Translations under genes and position numbers: made by a program
Shown here: positions 1-5,113 of the stretch, piece by piece
Position numbering within the stretch: position 1 is the stretch's first letter
Layout: each line of letters begins with the position of its first letter
The notes under the pieces: generated by a model
Told to the model about the DNA's origin: nothing
Seen by the model: the letters and a program-made list of their open reading frames with translations, nothing else
Database searches by the model: none
From: an uncultured Flavobacteriaceae bacterium
GTDB lineage: Bacteria; Bacteroidota; Bacteroidia; Flavobacteriales; Flavobacteriaceae
Reading direction: 5' to 3'
Length of the DNA stretch: 6,296 nt
Assembly (NCBI GenBank): GCA_947311815.1
Contig: CAMZMA010000286.1
Location: 1-6,296, forward strand

Positions 1-70
1 AAATAATAAACGGAAAGATGGTAATTCCGTCAAATCCTTTAGGTACAATATGTTTGTTGATGAAAATCAT
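1..70 (-). CDS. N-terminal fragment of a conserved Bacteroidetes hypothetical protein (runs off the left edge)
   Basis: Read on the minus strand, an ATG at 70-68 opens a frame of 23 codons that is still open at base 1. The peptide begins MIFINKHIVPKGFDGITIFP, followed by FII. The block KHIVPKGFxGITxFPFI resembles the start of a Bacteroidetes family I remember only as hypothetical, in which a hydrophobic stretch and an NHExIH-like segment follow; that later part lies outside the window, so no function is claimed. The frame is preferred over the open plus-strand frames here because of this recognisable N-terminus. It is divergent from the gene at 178, with about 107 nt between the two starts. 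Confidence 0.6.
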   Translation of the reverse strand, partial: MIFINKHIVPKGFDGITIFPFII

Positions 71-96
71 TTAAAAATAAATTTAACAAAAATTAA

Positions 97-128
97 GCCA
101 AATTATAGTTTGTTATTCGTAATTTGGC
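97..128. repeat. 9-bp perfect inverted repeat in the divergent intergenic region
   Basis: GCCAAATTA (97-105) and TAATTTGGC (120-128) are exact reverse complements separated by 14 nt. The repeat sits between two divergent genes. No T-run follows on either strand, so it does not look like an intrinsic terminator; it could be an operator or an mRNA leader hairpin. Its function is inferred from position only. Confidence 0.5.
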
Positions 129-138
129 ATTGTTATTG

Positions 139-146
139 TAGTATTG
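139..146 (+). promoter_or_regulatory. Weak candidate -7 box upstream of the secreted protein gene
   Basis: TAGTATTG matches five of the six fixed bases of the Bacteroidetes -7 consensus TAnnTTTG and lies 31 nt before the ATG at 178. No TTG -33 element is seen at the usual spacing of about 19 nt, so the call is tentative. Confidence 0.25.
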
Positions 147-177
147 CCTCAATAAATGCATCACTAAAAAACAAATT

Positions 178-1008
178 ATGAAAACTAAATTAAGCACATT
201 ATTCTTTTTATTTGTAGTTTTTTCTACCTCTTTTGCACAAGATGTTATTACAAAGAAAGACGGAGAGAAAATGAAAGTAATTATTAAAGAAGTTACTAAA
301 AACACCATTAAATATGTAGATTTTAACGATCCTAACGGCGTGGTTTTTACGATTGATAAAGTACTAGTAAGTGGTGTTAAATTTAAATACGGAAAAGGAC
401 TGAATGTTAAAAACCCTGAAAAAAACCCGTATTATTTTGCCGATGATAAAGTGAGTAATATTATGTTAAATTTTTTAGCTTTTGGCAGTAATACACTTGC
501 GGTTTCTTACGAAAGAGCATTAAAACCAGGGCAATCTTATTTAATAGAAGCTAAAATTTACGGAGCAGGAATTAAAAGGGAAATTGCAATGGAAAATAGC
601 AGAAAAGGTTTTGGGTTAGATTTTTCATATCGACTAAAAACAAAATCGTTATTTGGAAAAGGAGAATACAGACCAAAACATATTTTACACGGTGCTTATT
701 TTGCCCCAGAAATTGGATTTAGTACTGGAGAGTTTGTGTATAATGATAATTATTTTTGGGGAGGAAGTAATGCTCCTTTAACTACATCGCATTCTGTTGT
801 TCATTTCGGATTGCAATACGGAAAACAATGGGTTTTACAACGAAAATTATCAATTGATGCTTCTTTAGGGTTTCATTATTATGTAGGTGGTGATGATAAA
901 GATATTATTCGTTTAGGAAATATGGTAGGGAGCGAAAATAAATTAATCAGCTTTAATTTAAGGGTAGGTTTCTTAACGGGAAAAAAGAAATATACTGCAA
1001 AAAAGTAA
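178..1008 (+). CDS. Secreted protein, probably outer-membrane beta-barrel-like, function unknown
   Basis: The protein has 276 residues. Residues 1-20 form a classical signal peptide (basic MKTK, hydrophobic LFFLFVVF core, cleavage predicted after SFA-20), leaving mature QDVITKKDGEKMKV. Residues 22-70 form a short beta-rich module (DVITKKDG... IKYVDF... GVVFTIDKV), common at the front of secreted Bacteroidetes proteins. From about residue 92 onward, alternating strands such as NTLAVSYERAL, GFGLDFSYRL, GAYFAPEIGFSTG, HFGLQYGKQW, SIDASLGFHYYVGG and SFNLRVGFLTG suggest a small outer-membrane barrel of the DUF3575-like kind; this is by pattern, not by a firm family match. The C-terminus is lysine-rich rather than ending in a clear aromatic residue. 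The gap to the next gene is 44 nt and both encode envelope proteins, so co-transcription is likely. ATG 178 is chosen because the signal peptide begins there. Confidence 0.75.
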   Translation: MKTKLSTLFFLFVVFSTSFAQDVITKKDGEKMKVIIKEVTKNTIKYVDFNDPNGVVFTIDKVLVSGVKFKYGKGLNVKNPEKNPYYFADDKVSNIMLNFLAFGSNTLAVSYERALKPGQSYLIEAKIYGAGIKREIAMENSRKGFGLDFSYRLKTKSLFGKGEYRPKHILHGAYFAPEIGFSTGEFVYNDNYFWGGSNAPLTTSHSVVHFGLQYGKQWVLQRKLSIDASLGFHYYVGGDDKDIIRLGNMVGSENKLISFNLRVGFLTGKKKYTAKK

Positions 1009-1013
1009 ATTTG
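1006..1013 (+). promoter_or_regulatory. Candidate -7 box for the DUF4136 gene
   Basis: TAAATTTG is a full match to TAnnTTTG and includes the stop codon of the upstream gene (TAA, 1006-1008). Transcription from it would give a leader of about 30 nt before the ATG at 1053. No matching TTG lies about 19 nt upstream, and in such AT-rich DNA a chance match is possible. Confidence 0.35.
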
Positions 1014-1052
1014 GTATAAAAATTGCTGTAAAATAGTGTAAATCCATCTATT

Positions 1053-1592
1053 ATGAAACTATTAAAACTTTTTTCGCTCGTTATTGTAACAACTTTAGTG
1101 TCGTGTAGTACTGTAAAAGTAACTGCAGATTATGATTCAAAAGTAGATTTTAATCAATATAAAACTTTTGCATTCTATAAAAAAGGAATCGATAAAGCGC
1201 GTATTTCTGACTTAGACAAACGTAGAATTATGCGGTCTGTTGAACGTGAATTAGTAGCAAAAGGATTAAAAAAATCGACAAATCCAGATATTTTGGTTAG
1301 TTTATTTACCAAATCTCGTAAAAGAGTAGATGTTACTAATACTAGAGGGTTTTATCAACCTTATGGCGGTTTTTATTATCCGTATTATTATGGTGCAAAT
1401 CCAATTTCTATCTCTAAATATACAGAAGGCACATTGTTTATAGATTTGATTGATAAAGATAAAAAACAATTGGTTTGGCAAGGAATTGGTACAGGGTATT
1501 TAAGTACCAGAAATATTGCCAAAAAAGAAGCTAGAATTAATGAGTTTGTCGCAAAAATTATGGAAAAATATCCTGTCGGACAAGAGAAATAA
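1053..1592 (+). CDS. DUF4136 family lipoprotein
   Basis: The protein has 179 residues. A lipoprotein signal (MKLLKLFSLVIVTTLVSC) carries the lipobox LVSC with the lipidated cysteine at residue 18, so it is expected to be anchored in the envelope. The mature part follows the DUF4136 pattern: VTADYDSKVDFNQYKTFAFY (residues 23-42), a helix with RRIMRSVERELVAKGLKKS (58-76), NPDILVSLFTKS (77-88), then a strand TEGTLFIDLIDKDKKQLVWQGIGTG (125-148) and a C-terminal helix INEFVAKIMEKYP (162-174). A Gly/Tyr-rich loop (about 104-114) is the usual variable insert. The length is normal for the family, whose molecular role is not known to me. It lies 44 nt behind the secreted protein gene and is followed by a strong terminator, so it is the last gene of that unit. 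Confidence 0.88.
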   Translation: MKLLKLFSLVIVTTLVSCSTVKVTADYDSKVDFNQYKTFAFYKKGIDKARISDLDKRRIMRSVERELVAKGLKKSTNPDILVSLFTKSRKRVDVTNTRGFYQPYGGFYYPYYYGANPISISKYTEGTLFIDLIDKDKKQLVWQGIGTGYLSTRNIAKKEARINEFVAKIMEKYPVGQEK

Positions 1593-1614
1593 AAATAGAC
1601 TTAAAAATAATTAG

Positions 1615-1657
1615 ACTGTTTAAGATCGTTTTAAACGATACTTAAACAGTTTTTTTA
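1615..1657 (+). terminator. Intrinsic terminator after the DUF4136 gene
   Basis: ACTGTTTAAG (1615-1624) pairs perfectly with CTTAAACAGT (1641-1650), and ATCGTT extends into AACGAT across a single bulged A at 1640, giving a long hairpin. A T-run (1651-1656, continuing the final T of the stem) follows immediately. It lies 23 nt after the DUF4136 stop and separates that gene from the DUF5522/DUF4197 unit. Confidence 0.88.
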
Positions 1658-1679
1658 TTCTAAAAATTAAGAAAAAGAC

Positions 1680-1687
1680 TACTTTTG
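1680..1687 (+). promoter_or_regulatory. -7 promoter box directly in front of the DUF5522 gene
   Basis: TACTTTTG matches TAnnTTTG fully and lies right after the upstream terminator, where a new promoter is needed. Only four bases (CAAA) separate it from the ATG at 1692, which places the expected transcription start at or next to the start codon. No clear TTG -33 element is seen about 19 nt upstream. Confidence 0.6.
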
Positions 1688-1691
1688 CAAA

Positions 1692-1853
1692 ATGTTTTCA
1701 TCCAACCAATTAACAGCAGAAGATTATTACGTTAACGAACAAGGATATCGAGTGTTTACAGAAAAATATCATTTAAAACGCGGATATTGTTGTAAAAATG
1801 GGTGTAAACATTGTCCGTTTGGATATGATAAAAAAACAGATACATTTAAATAA
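1692..1853 (+). CDS. DUF5522 family small cysteine-rich protein
   Basis: The protein has only 53 residues: MFSSNQLTAEDYYVNEQGYR then VFTEKYHLKRGYCCKNGCKH and CPFGYDKKTDTFK. The second half holds the family's hallmark GYCCxNGCxHCPxGY, with cysteines at 33, 34, 38 and 41 plus His40, a spacing that suggests metal or iron-sulfur binding, though this is not shown. The first half has the usual L-T-x-E-D-Y-Y-x-N-E-x-G-Y pattern. Whole-length size is normal for this family. ATG 1692 is the only possible start: the frame upstream has no start codon before a TAA at 1668-1670. It starts a new transcription unit and is followed by the DUF4197 gene after only 3 nt. It is probably cytoplasmic, as no signal peptide is present. 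Confidence 0.88.
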   Translation: MFSSNQLTAEDYYVNEQGYRVFTEKYHLKRGYCCKNGCKHCPFGYDKKTDTFK

Positions 1854-1856
1854 TAC

Positions 1857-2567
1857 ATGATGATAAAAAGAATTACAGTGCTATTTATAGCGATCCAATT
1901 TGTAGGATGTGCAGAATTACAAAAAGTTGCCAATCAATATGGAGGAGGTGCTTTAACACAAGCACAAATTGGTAACGGATTAAAAGAAGCATTAGACAAA
2001 GGAATTAAAAATCAGGTGTCGAAATTAACGGCTACCGATGGATTTTATAAAAATCAATTGGTTAAAATTTTATTGCCACAAGAATTACAAGTAGTAGATA
2101 AAACCTTACGACGAGTAGGTTTGGGTTCTGTTGCAGATGCAGGTGTAAAAGCCTTAAATAGAGCTGCCGAAGATGCTGTAAAAACAGCAACTCCTATTTT
2201 TGTAAATGCGGTAAAAGAAATGACATTTACCGATGCTAAAAATATTTTATTAGGCGATAAAAATGCCGCAACCACTTATTTACAACAAAAAATAAATGAA
2301 GAGTTGTACAAAAAATTTAATCCTGTGATTAAAAATTCTTTCGGAAAAGTAGGCGCAGATAAAATTTGGACAGACTTGATTAATAAGTACAATCGCATTC
2401 CGTTTGTAAAAAAAGTAAATCCAGATTTAACAGATTATGTAGCGCAACAAGCTCTAAAAGGCGTGTTTACGATGATTGAGATAGAGGAGAAAGGGATTCG
2501 AGAAAAAGTAGGTTTACGAACTTCTCCATTATTAAAAAGTGTGTTTGCGTTGCAAGACGGTAAATAA
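1857..2567 (+). CDS. DUF4197 family lipoprotein
   Basis: The protein has 236 residues. The N-terminus MMIKRITVLFIAIQFVGC is a short lipoprotein signal with lipobox FVGC, Cys18 being the lipidation site. The mature, largely helical part matches DUF4197: IGNGLKEALDKGIKNQVSKL (residues 39-58), GFYKNQLVKILLPQELQVV (62-80), LNRAAEDAV (100-108), the AKNILLGDKNAATTYLQQK segment (127-145), and a C-terminal VAQQALKGVFTMIEIEEKGI region (195-214). Family members are usually around 220-250 residues, so it is full length. Function is unknown. The ATG at 1860 is an equally good start, shortening the protein by one residue. It sits 3 nt behind the DUF5522 gene, so the two are surely one operon. I see no convincing terminator behind it. 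Confidence 0.88.
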   Translation: MMIKRITVLFIAIQFVGCAELQKVANQYGGGALTQAQIGNGLKEALDKGIKNQVSKLTATDGFYKNQLVKILLPQELQVVDKTLRRVGLGSVADAGVKALNRAAEDAVKTATPIFVNAVKEMTFTDAKNILLGDKNAATTYLQQKINEELYKKFNPVIKNSFGKVGADKIWTDLINKYNRIPFVKKVNPDLTDYVAQQALKGVFTMIEIEEKGIREKVGLRTSPLLKSVFALQDGK

Positions 2568-2665
2568 ATTGTTGTTTATAATTTTGGGAGCGGTAAAAAA
2601 CAATGTGTAAAAAAAACAATTTACATGATGAGTAAAATAGATTGTAGTCTTTTTGAAACTCTTTA

Positions 2666-2697
2666 TTTGTATATATCGTATAGATTTTGTATGTTTA
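2666..2697 (+). promoter_or_regulatory. Candidate promoter of the 65-residue protein gene
   Basis: TTTG (2666-2669) followed after 20 nt by TATGTTTA (2690-2697) resembles the Bacteroidetes layout TTTG-N19/20-TAnnTTTG, with A in place of the last G. The predicted transcript would start about 14 nt before the ATG at 2716. This also argues against the longer reading frame that begins upstream at 2653. Confidence 0.4.
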
Positions 2698-2715
2698 TGC
2701 AGAAATTCCCCCAAG

Positions 2716-2913
2716 ATGTCAAGATTAAAACAGTTAAAAATATACAAAAAACACCTTATCCAAAGATATAATACTTTGGTAGAACAATCTAATAATTACA
2801 AATTTGTAGATGAAGTTAAAAGTGATAGAGCTGCATTTAAAGCCTTAAAAATCTTAGAAAAGTTAGATAAATTGAAGTACTTAGACAGAGAGATTAGCAA
2901 TTCTTTTGCGTAA
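2716..2913 (+). CDS. Small basic helical protein, unknown function
   Basis: The protein has 65 residues, from MSRLKQLKIYKKHLIQRYNT to the C-terminal LDREISNSFA. It is rich in Lys, Leu and Ile, has no cysteine, no signal peptide and no membrane segment, and reads as two amphipathic helices (residues about 2-23 and 31-60) that could form a helical hairpin. I recall similar short hypothetical proteins in Flavobacteriaceae but know no function. The frame is open from 2653, which would add 21 residues including MKLFICIYRIDFVCLC, but ATG 2716 is preferred because the candidate promoter lies between the two and the downstream start gives a clean N-terminus. Its last 33 bases overlap the 3' end of the convergent BtuF-like gene. 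Confidence 0.65.
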   Translation: MSRLKQLKIYKKHLIQRYNTLVEQSNNYKFVDEVKSDRAAFKALKILEKLDKLKYLDREISNSFA

Positions 2914-3648
2914 GCTAGTAAAGTAAGTAAAAGCACCCAATAAACGAGAACCGATCCAAGAAAAATACTCGCCATCAACTATTAAAATTGTAGTGTTGGG
3001 GAGTTTTTCTTTCAATAAAATGATGTGTTTTTCTTTAAACGGATACGGTTCAGATGATAAAAAGATCAAATCAGGATTTTTTTCTGAAATTTTTTCGATG
3101 TTAATTTCAGGATACCGTTCTAAGTTTTGATATACATTATCAAATTGATTAATTTGTAATAAATGATTGATAAACGTGTTGTTTGCGGCAACCATCCATG
3201 GAGTTTTCCAAATAAAATAAGCTACTTTTAAACGAGGTTTGTTTTTGATAAAATCTTCGAAATCAATCTTGTCTTTTTTGATTTTTTTAATGATTTCACT
3301 CGCTTTTTCTTCACAAGAAAATAAGATGCCGTATTCTTTTATCAAACTAAAAGTGTCTTCTAAAGTAAAAACATTAGAAACATGTGTTTTTGCAATTTTC
3401 TGACAATTCTCTACAATTTCTTTGGTGTTTTCCTCTTTGTTGCAAAGGATAAAAGTAGGGTTTAGAGTTTTGATTTTATCAAGATGAATGTTTTTTGTGC
3501 CACCTACAACGGTTTTTGTTTTGCGTAATTCTTTCGGATGAATACAAAACTTAGTAATACCTACAAGGTATTTTTCTAAACCTAAATCTACCAACAATTC
3601 GGTTTGACTAGGAACTAAAGAAATAATGCGTAGATTTTTTTTAGGCAT
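2881..3648 (-). CDS. BtuF-like (PF01497) substrate-binding protein without signal peptide
   Basis: The protein has 255 residues of the helical-backbone metal-receptor type, the fold that binds cobalamin, haem or Fe(III)-siderophores for ABC importers. Visible signatures are the N-terminal RIISLVPSQTELLVDLGLE (residues 7-25), VVGGTKNIHLDKIKTLNPTF (47-66), the hinge-to-second-lobe part VAYFIWKTPWMVAANNTFIN (142-161), the NPDLIFLSSEPYPFK block (191-205) and VDGEYFSWIGSRLLGAF (224-240). Trp147, Trp151 and Trp231 could line the cleft. The N-terminus MPKKNLRIISLVPS has no signal peptide or lipobox, so it should be cytoplasmic, unlike true importer receptors. No permease or ATPase gene is nearby. 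ATG 3648 overlaps the pyrF stop (ATGCCTAA), so the two are translationally coupled. The ligand is unknown. Confidence 0.85.
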   Translation of the reverse strand: MPKKNLRIISLVPSQTELLVDLGLEKYLVGITKFCIHPKELRKTKTVVGGTKNIHLDKIKTLNPTFILCNKEENTKEIVENCQKIAKTHVSNVFTLEDTFSLIKEYGILFSCEEKASEIIKKIKKDKIDFEDFIKNKPRLKVAYFIWKTPWMVAANNTFINHLLQINQFDNVYQNLERYPEINIEKISEKNPDLIFLSSEPYPFKEKHIILLKEKLPNTTILIVDGEYFSWIGSRLLGAFTYFTSLRKRIANLSV

Positions 3649-4456
3649 TTAAAATAGTTTCCATTTCTAGCTGTAATTCTTTCGCTTTTTTGGCAGCAGC
3701 TTCAGCAAAATTTTTGTCTTTTGAAGCATAAATAATACCACGAGAAGAGTTAATTAATAAACCAATTTGCTTGTTCATACCATATTTACATACGTCTTGT
3801 AAATTACCGCCTTGTGCACCAACTCCTGGAACTAATAAAAAAGAATCAGGAATTATTGTTCTAATTTCAGCAAGATATTCTGCTTTGGTTGCGCCCACAA
3901 CATACATTAAATTGTGTGCGTTTTTCCACGTTGTAGAGGTTTCAATAACGTGTTTGTAGACTTCTTTTTTGTTAATTTTTTGCGTTTGAAAATCAAAAGC
4001 CCCTTCGTTAGAAGTTAAAGCTAACAAAATGGTATGCTTATCATCAAAAGCTAAAAAAGGTTCTATCGAATCTTTTCCCATATACGGAGCTACAGTTACC
4101 GAATCGAACGCTAAATCTTCAAAGAAAGCCTTTGCATACATGGTAGAAGTGTTTCCGATATCGCCACGTTTTGCATCAGCAATGGTAAAAATTTCGGGAT
4201 GATTTTTGTTGATGTATTGAATGGTTTTTTCAAGTGATTTCCATCCTTTCAAACCGTAGGCTTCATAAAAAGCAGTATTGGGTTTGTAGGCAACACATAA
4301 ATGATGTGTAGCGTCTATAATAGCTTTGTTAAAAGCAAAAATAGGATATTCTTCTTGTAATAAATGAGGCGGAATTTTAGTTAAATCTACATCCAATCCT
4401 ATACACAAAAAAGATTTTTTCTTTCTAATTTGCGTTACGAGTTCTTTTGTGGTCAT
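3641..4456 (-). CDS. pyrF: Orotidine-5'-phosphate decarboxylase (type 2)
   Basis: The enzyme decarboxylates OMP to UMP, the last step of de novo pyrimidine synthesis, in the cytosol. With the chosen start it has 271 residues, the size of the longer type-2 class. Seen in order: FLCIGLDVDLTKIPPHL (residues 16-32), FNKAIIDAT (42-50), YKPNTAFYEAYG (57-68), the catalytic DAKRGDIGNT (94-103, with Lys96 and Asp99), TVAPYMGKDSIEPF (121-134), LTSNEGAFDFQ (147-157), VVGATKAEYLAEIR (186-199), the phosphate-binding VPGVGAQGGN (209-218) and NSSRGIIYAS (236-245). All key residues are intact. The frame also allows a TTG start at 4480, but that TTG is part of the -7 promoter box, so ATG 4456 (MTTKELVTQI) is used. 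It is the first gene of an operon with the BtuF-like gene. Confidence 0.96.
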   Translation of the reverse strand: MTTKELVTQIRKKKSFLCIGLDVDLTKIPPHLLQEEYPIFAFNKAIIDATHHLCVAYKPNTAFYEAYGLKGWKSLEKTIQYINKNHPEIFTIADAKRGDIGNTSTMYAKAFFEDLAFDSVTVAPYMGKDSIEPFLAFDDKHTILLALTSNEGAFDFQTQKINKKEVYKHVIETSTTWKNAHNLMYVVGATKAEYLAEIRTIIPDSFLLVPGVGAQGGNLQDVCKYGMNKQIGLLINSSRGIIYASKDKNFAEAAAKKAKELQLEMETILNA

Positions 4457-4477
4457 TTGTTGTGTTGTAAAGTTGCA

Positions 4478-4485
4478 CAAAAGTA
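4478..4485 (-). promoter_or_regulatory. -7 promoter box of pyrF (minus strand)
   Basis: The minus strand reads TACTTTTG from 4485 to 4478, a full match to TAnnTTTG. It predicts a short pyrF leader of about 15-18 nt before the ATG at 4456. No clear TTG is seen at the -33 position; that region is occupied by the opposing promoter of the thioredoxin gene. Confidence 0.6.
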
Positions 4486-4494
4486 AGAAAATAT

Positions 4495-4509
4495 GATAGT
4501 TTTTCTATC
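4495..4509. repeat. Small palindrome between the divergent promoters
   Basis: GATAG (4495-4499) and CTATC (4505-4509) are exact reverse complements around TTTTT. It lies between the two opposing -7 boxes and overlaps the plus-strand one, a place where a repressor could act on both genes. Five-base arms can arise by chance. Confidence 0.35.
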
Positions 4510-4513
4510 TTTG
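4506..4513 (+). promoter_or_regulatory. -7 promoter box of the thioredoxin-like lipoprotein gene
   Basis: TATCTTTG is a full match to TAnnTTTG. Transcription would begin near 4519, giving a leader of about 25 nt before ATG 4544. This rules out the upstream in-frame ATG at 4493, which would not be on the transcript. Confidence 0.6.
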
Positions 4514-4543
4514 TTCGACTTACTATCAAATAAATTTTTAAAA

Positions 4544-5032
4544 ATGATAAAACAAATAGCATTCATTTCCTTCATTTTTGCGAGTTGTATCTTTGTAACA
4601 CCTACGCAATTTTCTGAAAAAGCATTAAACGACACCTTGTTTTCTTTAAAAGGAGAAAAAACGACGTTTAAAAAAATAATCAATCAATATAAAGGTAAAA
4701 AAGTATTGATTGATGTTTGGGCGTCTTGGTGTGGCGATTGTATTGGCGGTTTGCCCAAAGTAAAAATGCTTCAAAAAGAATTTCCTAACGTAGTTTTTTT
4801 GTTTCTTTCTGTGGATGAAGATGCAGATCGATGGAAAAATGGCGTTGAAAGATTTAAAATTATTGGCGAACATTATAATTTGCCAAAAGGAATGAAAAAT
4901 GGCGATTTTGTCAATTTTTTAGGGGTAAGCTGGATTCCAAGGTATTTGGTTGTTGATGAATTTGGTGGAATAACATTATTTAATGCCACAAAATCATCCG
5001 ACAAAAAGATAGTTGAAGCCTTAAAAAAATAA
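4544..5032 (+). CDS. TlpA/thioredoxin-fold lipoprotein
   Basis: The protein has 162 residues. MIKQIAFISFIFASC carries a short hydrophobic core and lipobox FASC (Cys15), so it is likely lipid-anchored and acts in the periplasm as a thiol-disulfide oxidoreductase. The thioredoxin domain spans about 32-162: KVLIDVWASWCGDCIGGLPK (53-72) has the redox pair Cys63 and Cys66 in a CGDC motif; FLFLSVDEDADRWKNGVERF (85-104) is a typical TlpA strand plus helix; SWIPRYLVVDEFG (129-141) has the cis-proline Pro132 next to the active site. The middle residues Gly-Asp differ from the usual Gly-Pro of TlpA proteins. The alternative start at 4493 adds 17 residues, spoils the signal peptide and lies upstream of the promoter box. 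The partner protein is unknown. It precedes tpiA by 81 nt with no terminator between, so some read-through is expected. Confidence 0.88.
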   Translation: MIKQIAFISFIFASCIFVTPTQFSEKALNDTLFSLKGEKTTFKKIINQYKGKKVLIDVWASWCGDCIGGLPKVKMLQKEFPNVVFLFLSVDEDADRWKNGVERFKIIGEHYNLPKGMKNGDFVNFLGVSWIPRYLVVDEFGGITLFNATKSSDKKIVEALKK

Positions 5033-5042
5033 CGTATTTTTG
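5013..5042 (+). promoter_or_regulatory. Promoter of tpiA
   Basis: TTG (5013-5015) is followed after exactly 19 nt by TATTTTTG (5035-5042), the standard spacing of Bacteroidetes TTG and TAnnTTTG elements. The -33 part lies inside the last codons of the thioredoxin gene. It predicts a tpiA leader of about 65 nt. This is the best promoter match in the window. Confidence 0.65.
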
Positions 5043-5059
5043 TAGTTATTAATGAGCTT

Positions 5060-5087
5060 GTCATTGCGAACAAAGTGAAGCAATCTC
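5060..5087. repeat. Dispersed palindromic repeat copy in the tpiA leader
   Basis: The segment begins GTCATTGCGAAC and ends GTGAAGCAATCTC, with ATTGC (5063-5067) able to pair with GCAAT (5080-5084). This resembles a short repeat of the type CATTGCGA...GAAGCAATC that I remember as recurring between genes in many Bacteroidetes and some other bacteria; only one copy is in this window, so the repeat status rests on that memory. It lies within the predicted 5' leader of tpiA, 27 nt before the start codon. Confidence 0.55.
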
Positions 5088-5113
5088 TCTTTTTAAATTT
5101 AAAAACACCTAAA

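Noticed and set aside
2..181. Open plus-strand frame across the left edge
   Set aside because: It gives low-complexity, unrecognisable protein, covers the intergenic inverted repeat, and competes with a recognisable minus-strand N-terminus.
2054..2275. Minus-strand ORF inside the DUF4197 gene, and similar minus-strand ORFs inside the thioredoxin and tpiA genes
   Set aside because: They are antisense shadows of well-supported genes with no family resemblance or promoter.
2568..2652. Terminator for the DUF4197 gene
   Set aside because: The only hairpin seen is a weak 6-bp stem (TGTAAA 2606-2611 with TTTACA 2620-2625) with no T-run after it.
3641..3648. Frameshift or fusion between pyrF and the BtuF-like gene
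   Set aside because: The 8-nt ATGCCTAA overlap leaves both proteins full length, so this is ordinary operon coupling rather than a broken gene.
4457..4480. Longer pyrF start (TTG at 4480)
   Set aside because: The TTG is part of the -7 box TACTTTTG and would lie upstream of the expected transcription start; the 8 extra residues are not family-like.
4493..4543. Longer start of the thioredoxin-like gene (ATG at 4493)
   Set aside because: It lies upstream of the -7 box at 4506-4513 and adds residues in front of an otherwise good lipoprotein signal peptide.
5075..5113. Longer tpiA start (GTG at 5075)
   Set aside because: The extra 13 codons come from the palindromic repeat, and triose-phosphate isomerases begin just before the GNWKMN motif.
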